Positions 1-8,708 of a stretch of 26,297 bases of DNA are shown in pieces. Made by a program: the position numbers and the translations under genes. The notes under the pieces were generated by a model. That model made no database searches. It saw only the letters and a program-made list of their open reading frames with translations, and was not told the DNA's origin. Every line of letters starts with the position of its first letter. Within the stretch, counting starts at the first letter, position 1. The DNA comes from WTJD01 sp964225175 (GTDB lineage Bacteria > Pseudomonadota > Gammaproteobacteria > Xanthomonadales > SZUA-36): contig CAXQNK010000089.1 in NCBI GenBank assembly GCA_964225175.1, forward strand, positions 1-26,297, read 5' to 3'.

Positions 1-1898
1 GTTTGTAGCGTGTCCAGGGCAAGACTGGACATGCCATGGGCACGATACAGATCAGCGATATTGATCCAGGCCGGGATGAAATCGGGCTCACGTTTAAGGG
101 CCCGTCGGTAAAATTGCTCGGCCTCCGTGGCCTTGTTCAATGCCGCGGAAAGATTACCCAGGTTCATCAGGCTTTCCGCCCGGTCGGCATTGAGGCGCTG
201 CGTGGCTGTGTACTCAATGATCGAGGTGTCCAACAGTTGTTTTCCGGCGTCATTCATTTGGGTTCGGGACGCGCTGGCCAGAACCCGGGCAGCCTCTGCT
301 CTGACGGCGAGCACATCATCCTGAAGCAAATGTGCGCTAACGGGCAGCGCGGTTTCCACGGGAAGTTGATCAAGTACCCGCATGGCGGCCATTCTTACTA
401 GCGCGGCTTCATCGCGCAGGGCAACCTGGAGCGCAGGCGCCGTTTGGGGGCTCAAAAACCGTCCCAGTTCCAGGATGGCAGTTGCCCGGGCAATATCGGG
501 CACAGCAGTATCCCTCACCAACTCAGAAAGTGCGCCGGCGGCCCTTGGGTCATTCTCGCGCGCCATGGTCAATGCTTCGGTCCATGACTGGTAAGGATCT
601 CCGGGCGATGGGTACCAGGCGGTGAAGTGTTGGGCCGCCCAGGTGGTGTTCTGGTCGGTGTGGCATTGATTGCAGGCATTTGGCGTGCCGAATTTCAGGG
701 ACTCATCGGGCCGGGGGACTCTCATGCTGTGGTCTCTTCTTGGGTCCACGACCATATAGATGGACTCTGGCATGTGACAATTCGCACAGCGCGCGCCGCT
801 GGATTCGGGTGAGTGGCGGTGGTGGTCTACAACCTGGTAACGGTCTGGCTGGTGGCACTGTAAACAAACGCCATCATCGGGACTGAGCAATGCTTGTGAA
901 TGCGGTTCGTGGCAGTCGCTGCAAGTGACGCCCGCCGCAAACATCTTGCTCTGGATGAACGAACCCCAGACATAGACTTCATCCTGGATCTGCCCACTGG
1001 CATGATAGAGGCCTTCGGTCAGCAATGCCGGTACGTAGTGATCCAGAAAAGAAGCTTCTCGCGCAGCACCTTCCCTGATGATGCCTCTTCGCGAGTGGCA
1101 GCTGGCACAGACTTCGATCTCGCGACGTTCCGCGTTTGGCTCGCTGCGGCTTGCGTTTCCCGTTTCCGGGTTGGGAACCCAGTAGACGCCTTGCCGTTCA
1201 TTCAGCAGGTGTGAAAACCCCTTGTCACCATCTGCGGGTCGTCCCGGCGCGGCGAGTGCCGCCCATTCGATATGTCTGGATCCAGGCCCATGGCAGGCCT
1301 CACAGCCTACGCTGATTTCTGAATAGCTGCTGCTGAATTGATCGCTGTTCTCGATATAGTTTTTTTCAAGGTTGGTAGAATGGCAGTCGGCACACATGAA
1401 GTTCCAGTTCTGGCTGGGGCGCGACCAGTGCAGGCGACTCTCATGGGTGATCTCCTGTCCCTCGTAGACGTGCATCCAACGCTGCCCTCCGGCTGCTTCA
1501 GGCCTGCTGTCCCATGCAATTCCCAGAGCCTGGTATCTGCCATCGGGGAATCCGATCAGGTATTGCTGCAGAGGATAGACTCCGAAAGTGTGGGTGATGG
1601 TGAAGCTGCGCATTTCTCCGTCTGGACCATCGGTGTAAACCATGAACAGATCGCCTTCTCGATAGAATCGCGAAGTCACGCCGGCATAGCTAAACCGCGC
1701 ATCATCGAAATCTCCCAACACGGTATTCGTGTTTGCGTGCTGCATGGCCAGTTCGTGATGAGAACCCTGCCAGGCTTTGAATTCTGCATGGTGGCATCCG
1801 CCGCAGGTCTCGCTTCCGACGAATTCGGTTGCCCAAGCCACTCGCCATGCGGTCACCAGGCAACAAACCAAGAGAGTGGGAACGTGTATCGAAGTCAT
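1..1898 (-). CDS. Octaheme c-type cytochrome with HEAT-like and TPR repeats (3' end outside window)
   Basis: Reading the minus strand from ATG at 1898 gives about 632 codons open to the left edge, so the C-terminus is missing. A hydrophobic N-terminal segment ending in AWA (about residues 1-23) looks like a Sec signal peptide. Eight CXXCH haem-attachment motifs follow, near residues 32, 169, 199, 264, 326, 345, 371 and 409 (CGGCH, CADCH, CEACH, CASCH, CSDCH, CLQCH, CANCH, CNQCH). After the haem part, about residues 440-525 form alanine/leucine-rich helical pairs resembling HEAT repeats. From about 535 onward there is a TPR-like segment (LMNLGNLSAAL, AEQFYRRALKREPDF, AWINIADLY). Multihaem cytochromes of this kind are periplasmic or surface electron carriers or redox enzymes. 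The electron donor and acceptor cannot be read from the sequence. It lies downstream of the PafA-type gene on the same strand, with 236 nt between them, so it probably has its own promoter. Haem count and export are clear; the substrate is unknown. Confidence 0.9.
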   Translation of the reverse strand, partial: MTSIHVPTLLVCCLVTAWRVAWATEFVGSETCGGCHHAEFKAWQGSHHELAMQHANTNTVLGDFDDARFSYAGVTSRFYREGDLFMVYTDGPDGEMRSFTITHTFGVYPLQQYLIGFPDGRYQALGIAWDSRPEAAGGQRWMHVYEGQEITHESRLHWSRPSQNWNFMCADCHSTNLEKNYIENSDQFSSSYSEISVGCEACHGPGSRHIEWAALAAPGRPADGDKGFSHLLNERQGVYWVPNPETGNASRSEPNAERREIEVCASCHSRRGIIREGAAREASFLDHYVPALLTEGLYHASGQIQDEVYVWGSFIQSKMFAAGVTCSDCHEPHSQALLSPDDGVCLQCHQPDRYQVVDHHRHSPESSGARCANCHMPESIYMVVDPRRDHSMRVPRPDESLKFGTPNACNQCHTDQNTTWAAQHFTAWYPSPGDPYQSWTEALTMARENDPRAAGALSELVRDTAVPDIARATAILELGRFLSPQTAPALQVALRDEAALVRMAAMRVLDQLPVETALPVSAHLLQDDVLAVRAEAARVLASASRTQMNDAGKQLLDTSIIEYTATQRLNADRAESLMNLGNLSAALNKATEAEQFYRRALKREPDFIPAWINIADLYRAHGMSSLALDTLQ

Positions 1899-1935
1899 GA
1901 AGTCAAGTCTGGGATTCAAGGCTGAGCGCAGGTGA

Positions 1936-1941
1936 ATTATA
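1936..1941 (-). promoter_or_regulatory. Candidate -10 element for the octaheme cytochrome gene
   Basis: A perfect TATAAT on the minus strand lies about 38 nt upstream of the ATG at 1898. The region where a -35 box should be is a GC-rich inverted repeat (about 1943-1962) with no TTGACA-like hexamer. The call rests on the -10 alone, so it is a weak prediction. The rest of 1899-2134 holds no gene that I can support. Confidence 0.3.
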
Positions 1942-2134
1942 TTGCGCCGCGCCGGCGGCGCCACCACTCATTTCGTGACCAGAATGATTCTTGACTGAAC
2001 GGCCCAGCCGCTGAAACCGCTGGACTTGAATTGCATCTACACCAGTTCATTGGGCGAAGCGCAGTTTTTCGGATCATATTCCGTCTTGGCTCCAGGCCTG
2101 TCGATCCGGGTGTGCTGTGTGATTGCGCGGGTCA

Positions 2135-3826
2135 TCACTCCAGGACTTCGGCCAAAGGTTGGCCGATGGTTGCTGAGGGCGGTTTGGTACCCAGTTTCGC
2201 CGCAAGTGTCGGTGCGATGTCATATGGTGTGACCGCCCGAAAGACGCGACGTGCGGTCATACCGGGCCCGGAAAAAATGACCGGGACATAGGTGTCGTAA
2301 CGCCAGGGCGAGCCATGCGTCGCAGCGACGATCAGGCCGTCAAAGTCATTGATAAATACATTAGGTTCGAACACCACATAGATGTCGCCGGAGCGCTTGG
2401 CGTTGTAATTGTTGCGAATGGACTGCATCAGTACAGTATCCGGAACCTGGTTGGCCGCGATGGCCGTGGTGGGAACAGCCCGACTGATTCCGCGGAATTT
2501 CTGCAATTCTGATGCGACGGCCTTTTCCACCTGTCCCTGTTCGAGGCCTTGCTCCTCGATAAGTTCACGGTTCAGGTACACGTAGGGGTGGAAGTATCCG
2601 GTGATCAGGTTTTCACTGATGCCAAAGCGCTCTTTCAATCGGGTCATGGCCGGTTGCCGGTCCATGGAATCGGTATCGAAATAGTGCGCATTTTTGAGGC
2701 CTGTTTGGTTCGCATAACCCGGAGTGTCCGGCCCGCCGTGGTCGGCGGACAAGGCGATAAGGGTGTGATCAAGCCCAACCTGCTCGTCAATGATGCGAAG
2801 CAGGTCGGCCAGCGTCCGGTCGAGCTGTAGAAAGTGATCTTCGGCTTCGAGGCTCGAGGCACCGAACAGGTGTCCAACATAATCGGTGGAGGAGAAGCTC
2901 AGAGAAAGGTAGTCCGGAACATGATCCTTGCCCAGGTCTTCCTGCTGGAGCAGTTCTTGCGCGAATTCGAGCACCAACCGGTCACCGGCGGGTCCCAGCG
3001 TCAGCCGCGTGGTGAAATATTTGTCCGAGGCCTCTCCGTAGGCGTGTGGGAAAGTGCGCCCCCAGCCAGGGAAATTGGTTTCCCACGGCCTGTCATCAGA
3101 ATCACCAAATCGGTAGCTGGACAGATCGTGCAGCAGGTTCCACGACTGGCCAGAAAATTGGGTCTGTATCTGTTGTTTATTCCACTCAGTCACCCAATTG
3201 GGGTAACGATCGTAGTAATAATTGCTGGTAACAAATTCACCACTTGCCTTGGAGAACCAGAAGGCTTTGCCGGCATGGCCCGCCATTGCCACGGCGCCTC
3301 GGTCCTTGACCGAAACACCAAATATCTTTGACTTGCCGTCATGGTGGAGGGCCAGTTCATCACCAAAAGTAGAGGACAGTATGGCGTTCGGCGAGCGGCC
3401 ATCAACTTTGGCAGCGCGCTGGGTAGGGTCGATCTCGGTGCTGTCATCGACATCGGCGTCGGCGCTGAGCAGACGGTAGTCCGGATCCTCGATGTTATAC
3501 ACAAGGCGCCCCAGTTCGTGATCGAACCAGACGTTTCCGACCATGCCATGCGCCGCAGGCACCGTGCCCGTAGACAGCGAAGCGTGGCCGACGATGGTCT
3601 CTGTGTTGGCATGCTGATAGTGCGCGTTCGTGTAATAAATGCCCTGGTCCAGCAGGTGGCGAAATCCACCTTCGCCCAACCGGTCTTCGTAGCGCTGAAT
3701 GAAATCACCGCGAAGCTGGTCCACCGTGATCTGCAGGATCAAACGAGGTGCCTCGGCCCGGGCCAGTTGGGTCGTGGCAAAGGCACAGGCAAGGCCTGCA
3801 ATGACTGGGAGCGAGTATCTGTTCAT
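2135..3826 (-). CDS. pafA: PafA-type alkaline phosphatase, exported
   Basis: About 563 residues from ATG at 3826; a GTG two codons upstream at 3832 is an alternative start, and neither has a good Shine-Dalgarno. The N-terminus is a signal peptide ending near QLARA. The motif set matches the phosphate-irrepressible alkaline phosphatase PafA of the alkaline phosphatase superfamily. The metal ligand Asp is in TVDQLR (D36). The nucleophile Thr is in ETIVGHAS (T77). Asn follows 21 residues later in HGMVGN (N98), and the Lys-X-Arg pair is in VKDRG (K174, R176). The second zinc site shows as TDYVGH (D315, H319), SADHGG (D362, H363) and ATHGS (H504). Thr, Asn and the Lys/Arg pair together argue for phosphate monoester hydrolysis rather than diesterase activity. 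The likely role is releasing phosphate from organic esters in the periplasm. A strong terminator separates it from the sulfatase gene upstream, so it appears to be a separate transcription unit. Confidence 0.88.
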   Translation of the reverse strand: MNRYSLPVIAGLACAFATTQLARAEAPRLILQITVDQLRGDFIQRYEDRLGEGGFRHLLDQGIYYTNAHYQHANTETIVGHASLSTGTVPAAHGMVGNVWFDHELGRLVYNIEDPDYRLLSADADVDDSTEIDPTQRAAKVDGRSPNAILSSTFGDELALHHDGKSKIFGVSVKDRGAVAMAGHAGKAFWFSKASGEFVTSNYYYDRYPNWVTEWNKQQIQTQFSGQSWNLLHDLSSYRFGDSDDRPWETNFPGWGRTFPHAYGEASDKYFTTRLTLGPAGDRLVLEFAQELLQQEDLGKDHVPDYLSLSFSSTDYVGHLFGASSLEAEDHFLQLDRTLADLLRIIDEQVGLDHTLIALSADHGGPDTPGYANQTGLKNAHYFDTDSMDRQPAMTRLKERFGISENLITGYFHPYVYLNRELIEEQGLEQGQVEKAVASELQKFRGISRAVPTTAIAANQVPDTVLMQSIRNNYNAKRSGDIYVVFEPNVFINDFDGLIVAATHGSPWRYDTYVPVIFSGPGMTARRVFRAVTPYDIAPTLAAKLGTKPPSATIGQPLAEVLE

Positions 3827-3978
3827 GTTCACAATATTACCCGTTTTTGGGTTTTTCGTGCGACAGTCACCTATCGAAGATGGCCGTGCGAGAGCTGGCT
3901 ATCACGGTGCCTGGCGACCAATGTGTCCTGGCTGCTCAATCAGCCAGCGCACCCAGGGTGATGAGCCGTAGGTCTTTC

Positions 3979-4012
3979 AAAAAACGGTGGAAATGCCCAT
4001 CTCCACCGTTTT
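3979..4012 (-). terminator. Intrinsic terminator of the sulfatase gene
   Basis: Read on the minus strand, AAAACGGTGGA and TCCACCGTTTT form an 11-bp perfect stem around a loop of about 10 nt, ending in a run of six T. It starts about 22 nt past the sulfatase stop codon. The remainder of 3827-4034 upstream of the phosphatase holds no convincing promoter hexamers that I could find. Confidence 0.85.
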
Positions 4013-4034
4013 GCGTTGCGAATCTCCTCTGGTG

Positions 4035-5606
4035 TTATTGGTGGCCGCCCGGATCGGACAGAACCTCCATGACTTTTTCCAGGGAGAAGCTGGCTGCTTT
4101 CTGTCTCGGCGGATACTCCCTGAATGTGGCCAGGAATTTGCCAACATAGGCTTGCGCAGGCACCAGCAGATAGACGCGGTCGATCAACCAGTCATAATAG
4201 GTGTTCGAGGTGAGCTGCGCCCGCTCGAACGGATCGCGCCTGAGGTTGAAAATCAGGGGCACACGCAGGGGTACGAACGGTTCAGCCCAGGCCTGCAGCG
4301 TCGCTTCGACCCTCTGCTCCATGAGAATGAGCTTCCAGTCACCATAGCGCAGTGCCGTCAGGTCGCCGTCATCTGAGAAGTAGAAAATCTCCTTACGCGG
4401 CGATTTGGTGGTCTCACCAGTCAACAAGGGCAGAATGTTGTACCCGTCCAGGTGGACCTTGTACTTCCTATTGAGCGCCTTGGATCGGTAGCCATCCATC
4501 AAGTCTTCCTTGATGTCGTCCTTGCCGGCAACGGCCAGGAAGGTCGGCAGCCAGTCCATGTGATGAACGATTTCGTTAGTGTAGGAGCCGGCAGCGATCC
4601 TGCCAGGCCAGCGCACAAAGGCGGGCACACGCCAACCGCCCTCCCAATTGGTATTTTTCTCGCCGCGGAATGGCGTCATGGCCGCATCTGGCCAGGTATT
4701 CATGTGGGGCCCGTTGTCGGTGGAATAGAACACAATCGTGTTGTCGGCAATGTCCAGTTCATCCAGTTTGGCCAGGAATTGGCCAATGTGGCGGTCGTGT
4801 TCCACCATGGCGTCGGAGTACTCATCCTGCCCCGATATGCCACGAACCTCGTCTTTGATGTGGGTTCGGAAATGCATCCGGGTACCACTCCACCAGACAA
4901 ACCACGGCGTGCCTGCTGCATGCTGGCGATCGATGAAGTCCAACGCAGCGGCGACCGTCTCATCATCCACGGTTTCCATGCGTTTGCGGGTCAACGGTCC
5001 CGTGTCTTCGATCCGGCCGTCTGCATAGGATTTGATCACACCGCGTGGCCCGAACTTCTGCAGGAAAGTGCTGCCATCGGCGAGTACGACGTCGGCGGGA
5101 TAGTCCTCGTGCTCAGGTTCCTCTTCGGCGTTGAGATGGTAGAGATTTCCGAAAAATTCATCGAATCCGTGATTGGTCGGCAGGTGAACATCTTTGTCGC
5201 CAAGGTGGTTCTTGCCGAATTGTCCGGTGGCGTAACCCTGGTCCTTTAACAGCCCGGCAATACTGGGATCTTCTTCCTGCATCCCTTCGTCAGCGCCGGG
5301 CAGCCCAACTTTGCTGAGCCCGGTGCGAAATACGCTTTGCCCCATGATGAAAGACGACCTGCCGGCTGTACATGACTGCTCGCCATAGTAGTCAGAGAAT
5401 CCCATGCCCTCGTTGGCAATTCGGTCAATGTTCGGCGTTTCATAGCCCATCATGCCGCGTGAGTTGTACGAAATATTCCAGAAGCCGACATCATCGCCCC
5501 AGATAACGAGAATGTTGGGTTTTTGTTCGGCCTGTGCCGTGCTGCAGATCAAGCTGAGCAATGTCGTGAGGATTAGTGCGCATCTGCGGGTGGTGTGCAT
5601 TTTCAT
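4035..5606 (-). CDS. Formylglycine-dependent sulfatase (arylsulfatase family), exported
   Basis: 523 residues from ATG at 5606, preceded by GGGAAG with 6 nt spacing. A signal peptide ends near STAQA (residue 26). The family signature is C-T-A-G-R at residues 79-83, the CXAXR-type motif in which Cys is oxidised to formylglycine by the sulfatase-maturing enzyme. Other type I sulfatase landmarks are present: calcium-binding GDD (D38, D39), GKNHLG (K132, H134), a His in TRMHF (H245), STDNG (D297, N298) and FRGEKNTNWEGG (K317). It should hydrolyse a sulfate ester in the periplasm; which ester cannot be told from sequence. No maturation enzyme gene is in the window, so FGly formation must be encoded elsewhere. 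The neighbouring PafA-type phosphatase suggests an oligotroph that scavenges esterified nutrients, but the two genes are separated by a terminator. Confidence 0.9.
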   Translation of the reverse strand: MKMHTTRRCALILTTLLSLICSTAQAEQKPNILVIWGDDVGFWNISYNSRGMMGYETPNIDRIANEGMGFSDYYGEQSCTAGRSSFIMGQSVFRTGLSKVGLPGADEGMQEEDPSIAGLLKDQGYATGQFGKNHLGDKDVHLPTNHGFDEFFGNLYHLNAEEEPEHEDYPADVVLADGSTFLQKFGPRGVIKSYADGRIEDTGPLTRKRMETVDDETVAAALDFIDRQHAAGTPWFVWWSGTRMHFRTHIKDEVRGISGQDEYSDAMVEHDRHIGQFLAKLDELDIADNTIVFYSTDNGPHMNTWPDAAMTPFRGEKNTNWEGGWRVPAFVRWPGRIAAGSYTNEIVHHMDWLPTFLAVAGKDDIKEDLMDGYRSKALNRKYKVHLDGYNILPLLTGETTKSPRKEIFYFSDDGDLTALRYGDWKLILMEQRVEATLQAWAEPFVPLRVPLIFNLRRDPFERAQLTSNTYYDWLIDRVYLLVPAQAYVGKFLATFREYPPRQKAASFSLEKVMEVLSDPGGHQ

Positions 5607-5672
5607 TGAATTCTTCCCAAGCTGGTGAAATTTTTTACGCGGGCCTCATTGGCCTCGCCGGCTCGCTCTGAA

Positions 5673-5703
5673 CTCGCGAGATCCGAGGGTCGCGAGTCTA
5701 GCA
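5673..5703 (-). promoter_or_regulatory. Candidate extended -10 and inverted repeat upstream of the sulfatase gene
   Basis: On the minus strand TGC-TAGACT (5703-5695) resembles an extended -10 element. Immediately at and after it lies a perfect 7-bp inverted repeat, CTCGCGA and TCGCGAG (5673-5679 and 5690-5696), with a 10-nt gap. It could be an operator or an early transcript hairpin. There is no good -35 box. The rest of 5607-5809 shows nothing else that I can support. Confidence 0.3.
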
Positions 5704-5809
5704 CATGAGAGAGGTGCCAACACTCTCCTGGGCTCTGTATTTGCGCGACACTGTCGGCGATACACCAAAGGCGCTTTGCGGCCCGGTCGTATTGCCCGTC
5801 GGGCTGTCT

Positions 5810-6934
5810 TTAATAGGACCAGCCCACCGAGGTGGTCACCCCGTAGTCCCAATCTTCGTCTGGAACAACGTTCAATCCCTTGCCATTGTCGAAATTCCCG
5901 TAGAGTTCGAGGGACCAGAACAGGTCCCTGGCGAGCTCCAGCTTGAATGTGGTGCGAGTCTCTGCGCGCAATCGACCTCGATAGGCGTTAGAGATGGAGG
6001 GATACAGCGTGACATAGGTGTCCAGCGAGCGTTCCGGGCTGGTGAAGCGCCAATAGCGGTAACGGGCGGTTCCGGTCAACTCGAAATTGGTCTCCGGGTT
6101 ACGCTGAATGCACTGAGACGGTGTGACGGCGGAGCACTCGACGGTGCTCTCATCGGCTTCGGGTGGTCGAATACGCTCCTCCAGCGCCTGTAGCCCAATA
6201 GAGACGTCAAACCACTTGTTATTGGTCTTGACCAGGTAACGCCCGAAACTGCCGCCGATGGATAAACGAAAGTCCAGATCCAGGGCTTCATTGGACTCGA
6301 ATTTTGAAAACCACTTTCTGTATTTCTGATTTCCCAGAAGGCGTTCCACTGAGCCCCAGGCCTCGATGCGGGTCTGGTCGGTCTTCTTATCATCCTGACC
6401 ATCCTCATCTGATTGATCTCCCTGCCTGGTGAGATATGTCCTGAGGCTGCTCTCCCAGATACGCTTGAAATTAGTGAGTCGGAAGTCGACGGCAGTGGAT
6501 GCGTTGGCAAGCTGTGTTGAGCTGGTGTAGTCCGCCCCAACGCTCAGGTCCAGCATCATCCGGTCCTTGAAGCTGGCACCGAGTGGGTAGGCGGACACGA
6601 TGTCAAGCGTGCTGACTCGGGTGCTCTGAGTGTCAGACTTGATAATGAGGTCTTCCTCGTTTTCACCTTTAACCAGTTTGCCCACCAAACGCTTGCCGTC
6701 GGTCATTTCCACGGTCTGGGTCTTGTTACTGATGATGCGACGTATGTAACGCCATTCGATGTTGATTGTGCCCATGTGATCAGTGCTGAATCGCAGCACG
6801 CCTGCCTCGAGGCTCTTCGCTTCGCCCGTGATCCTGTCGCCATTCTGAAGGATGACGATGTCAGTCTTGGCTGCGCGGGCGCCAGACGAGAGCGCCAAAA
6901 GCAGGAGGGTTGCGGGGAGTATCAGTGACTTCAT
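5810..6934 (-). CDS. DUF481-family outer-membrane protein (YdiY-like)
   Basis: 374 residues from ATG at 6934; a TTG five codons upstream is possible but less likely because the ATG begins directly at the signal peptide, which ends near SGARA. The first 130 residues are a beta-rich domain with NGDRITGEAKSL and DGKRLVGKLVKG, a form common in front of DUF481 domains. From about residue 130 to the end alternating aromatic/polar strands (YRYWRFTS, RDLFWSLELYGNF) and a terminal aromatic residue (GWSY) fit an outer-membrane beta-barrel. The biochemical role of DUF481 proteins is not known to me. It is monocistronic in appearance: transcribed away from pyruvate kinase, with about 200 nt to the sulfatase gene downstream. 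Confidence 0.8.
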   Translation of the reverse strand: MKSLILPATLLLLALSSGARAAKTDIVILQNGDRITGEAKSLEAGVLRFSTDHMGTINIEWRYIRRIISNKTQTVEMTDGKRLVGKLVKGENEEDLIIKSDTQSTRVSTLDIVSAYPLGASFKDRMMLDLSVGADYTSSTQLANASTAVDFRLTNFKRIWESSLRTYLTRQGDQSDEDGQDDKKTDQTRIEAWGSVERLLGNQKYRKWFSKFESNEALDLDFRLSIGGSFGRYLVKTNNKWFDVSIGLQALEERIRPPEADESTVECSAVTPSQCIQRNPETNFELTGTARYRYWRFTSPERSLDTYVTLYPSISNAYRGRLRAETRTTFKLELARDLFWSLELYGNFDNGKGLNVVPDEDWDYGVTTSVGWSY

Positions 6935-6970
6935 TGAAATTCCGGACAATCAGACGAAATAAACCTTAAA

Positions 6971-7001
6971 ATTCTAACCTCAGTTCGGATAAAAGAGCCA
7001 A
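6971..7001 (-). promoter_or_regulatory. Candidate sigma-70 promoter for the DUF481 gene
   Basis: Minus-strand TTGGCT (7001-6996) and TAGAAT (6976-6971), separated by 19 nt, lie about 37 nt upstream of the ATG. The -10 matches consensus at five of six positions; the spacing is longer than ideal. Confidence 0.35.
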
Positions 7002-7065
7002 TCGGAGGAAACTCGCCTATTTGGCTGAGCCGGTGCCTGCACTGACAAGGACTCCGGGATTTCGC

Positions 7066-7095
7066 TTGGTAAAGCGCTTACATTTGCCGCATAAT
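7066..7095 (+). promoter_or_regulatory. Candidate sigma-70 promoter for pyruvate kinase
   Basis: TTGGTA (7066-7071) and CATAAT (7090-7095), with an 18-nt spacer, sit 24 nt before the chosen ATG. The spacer contains the palindrome AAGCGCTT (7072-7079), which resembles the core of LacI-family operators. I have no evidence that a regulator binds there. Confidence 0.35.
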
Positions 7096-7119
7096 AGACG
7101 ATTAATCAGGTTGCCCAAA

Positions 7120-8586
7120 ATGCAAATGCGCCGTACAAAAATCATCGCCACACTAGGCCCATCAACCGACTCGCGTGACGCGCTTTCAGGAATTATCAAG
7201 GCCGGAGCCAATGTGCTGCGGATCAACCTTTCGCATGGAGATGAGGAAGAACAATCCGCGCGCGCACGGCTGGTTCGGGAGGTCGCCATTGCGCTGGATA
7301 AGGAAGTGGCAATCCTGGCGGATCTTCGCGGCCCGAAAATCAGGGTGGAAAAATTTATCAATGGATCGGTCACGCTGGATTCGGGAGACCCTTTCTTTCT
7401 CGATGCAGGTGAGCAACCCGAGCCGGGAAATGGCAGCGGTGTCGGGGTGACCTACAAGCAACTGCCACGTGACGTCAAAGTTGGACAGACCCTGTTGTTC
7501 GATGATGGGCTGATCACGATGCGGGTCACGGCAATCGAAGATGAACGTATCCATTGCGAGGTTGTTCAGGGCGGCGTCCTGGGCAGCCGCAAAGGCCTCA
7601 ATTTGATGGGCGGTGGGCTTTCCATTCCGGGGATTGCTGAACATGATATTCATGACATTCGGCGGGCCGCGTCCATGGGTGTCGATTTTCTTGCCGTTTC
7701 TTTCGCGAGTTCGGCCGATGATATGCAGCAGGCCAGGCGGCTTTTGCGCGAGGCGGGTAGTGACGCCCAACTCGTGGCGAAAATCGAACGCTCCGAGGCC
7801 ATTGATAATCTCAAAGCCATCATTGACGCTTCCGATGCGGTCCTTGTTGCTCGCGGTGACCTCGGCGTTGAAATTGGTGACGCGGAATTACCCGGCTTGC
7901 AAAAACGCATCATCAACAAAGCGCTTGAGCGTAACAAAGTAGTGATCACGGCCACGCAAATGATGCAGTCAATGGTCGAGAATCCCATCCCGACTCGGGC
8001 TGAAGTGCTGGATGTGGCCAATGCGGTGATTGATGGCACGGATGCCGTCATGCTGTCCGCCGAGACCGCCGTTGGCAAGCACCCGGTAAAAGTCATCGAG
8101 GCGATGCACAGAGTGTGTCTAGGGGCGGAACGTCATTGCGATACGCTGGAGGATGCGCGGCGGCTTAACGTTCGTTTGCAAAGAATTGATCAGGCCATCG
8201 CAATGGCCGCCATGTTCATGGCGCAACATGTTCGAATCCACGCCATTATTGCCCTCACCGAATCAGGCTCGACCACGCAATGGTTGTCTCGGATCCGGAC
8301 CGCGGTACCCATTTTTGGATTGTCACCCCTGGCATCGACTCGGCGTCGAATGGCCTTGTACCGTGATGTTTTTCCTGTCGCGCACGTCCAGAAATGGGAT
8401 GATGTCAATGAGGCGGTTACCGAAGCCATCACCAACCTCGTGGAAAAAGAACGCCTTGCAGTGGGTGATCGCGTGCTCATCACCATGGGGAATTCCGTGG
8501 GCAAGGAAGGCGGTACCAACACGCTGAGGCTGGTGCAGGTTGGTGCGGACGGGCATGCTGATCATCAGGCTGAGTTGGATCTGTGA
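7120..8586 (+). CDS. pyk: Pyruvate kinase
   Basis: 488 residues from ATG at 7120, with ATCAGG upstream; a second ATG lies two codons later, and the frame is open further upstream without conserved sequence. It transfers phosphate from phosphoenolpyruvate to ADP, giving pyruvate and ATP in the cytoplasm. Family landmarks, numbered from 7120, are RRTKIIATLGPS near the N-terminus, VLRINLSHG (R34), the catalytic Lys in AKIERSEAI (K221) and the metal/phosphate loop ARGDLG (near 244-249). VITATQMMQSM and TDAVMLSAETA follow, then a C-terminal regulatory-type domain. Length and the short N-terminus fit the proteobacterial PykA class. It stands 122 nt upstream of the pyruvate dehydrogenase genes on the same strand, so its product feeds directly into the next enzyme. 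Confidence 0.95.
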   Translation: MQMRRTKIIATLGPSTDSRDALSGIIKAGANVLRINLSHGDEEEQSARARLVREVAIALDKEVAILADLRGPKIRVEKFINGSVTLDSGDPFFLDAGEQPEPGNGSGVGVTYKQLPRDVKVGQTLLFDDGLITMRVTAIEDERIHCEVVQGGVLGSRKGLNLMGGGLSIPGIAEHDIHDIRRAASMGVDFLAVSFASSADDMQQARRLLREAGSDAQLVAKIERSEAIDNLKAIIDASDAVLVARGDLGVEIGDAELPGLQKRIINKALERNKVVITATQMMQSMVENPIPTRAEVLDVANAVIDGTDAVMLSAETAVGKHPVKVIEAMHRVCLGAERHCDTLEDARRLNVRLQRIDQAIAMAAMFMAQHVRIHAIIALTESGSTTQWLSRIRTAVPIFGLSPLASTRRRMALYRDVFPVAHVQKWDDVNEAVTEAITNLVEKERLAVGDRVLITMGNSVGKEGGTNTLRLVQVGADGHADHQAELDL

Positions 8587-8708
8587 TGATGGAAGTGCCG
8601 GTCGCACAGCTATTTTGTCAGCTTGCTGCTTGATTCGACGTTAGGAAACCTGATATCTCAATCGCGACTGGTGCGGCGATTAGGACTCAAAGAGAGGATG
8701 CCACCCCG

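Noticed and set aside
5695..5740. TTGGCA plus downstream sequence as a sigma-54 promoter for the sulfatase
   Set aside because: The required GG-N10-GC spacing is not met.
7072..7079. AAGCGCTT palindrome before pyk, also at 16563-16570 before the arginine leader, as a shared operator
   Set aside because: The same 8-mer also occurs inside the pyk coding sequence (near 7919), and the flanks are not palindromic in a shared way, so chance is a sufficient explanation.
7021..7119. Longer pyruvate kinase starting at TTG 7021
   Set aside because: The extra residues have no family similarity, the region contains the likely promoter, and the ATG at 7120 fits the usual N-terminus.
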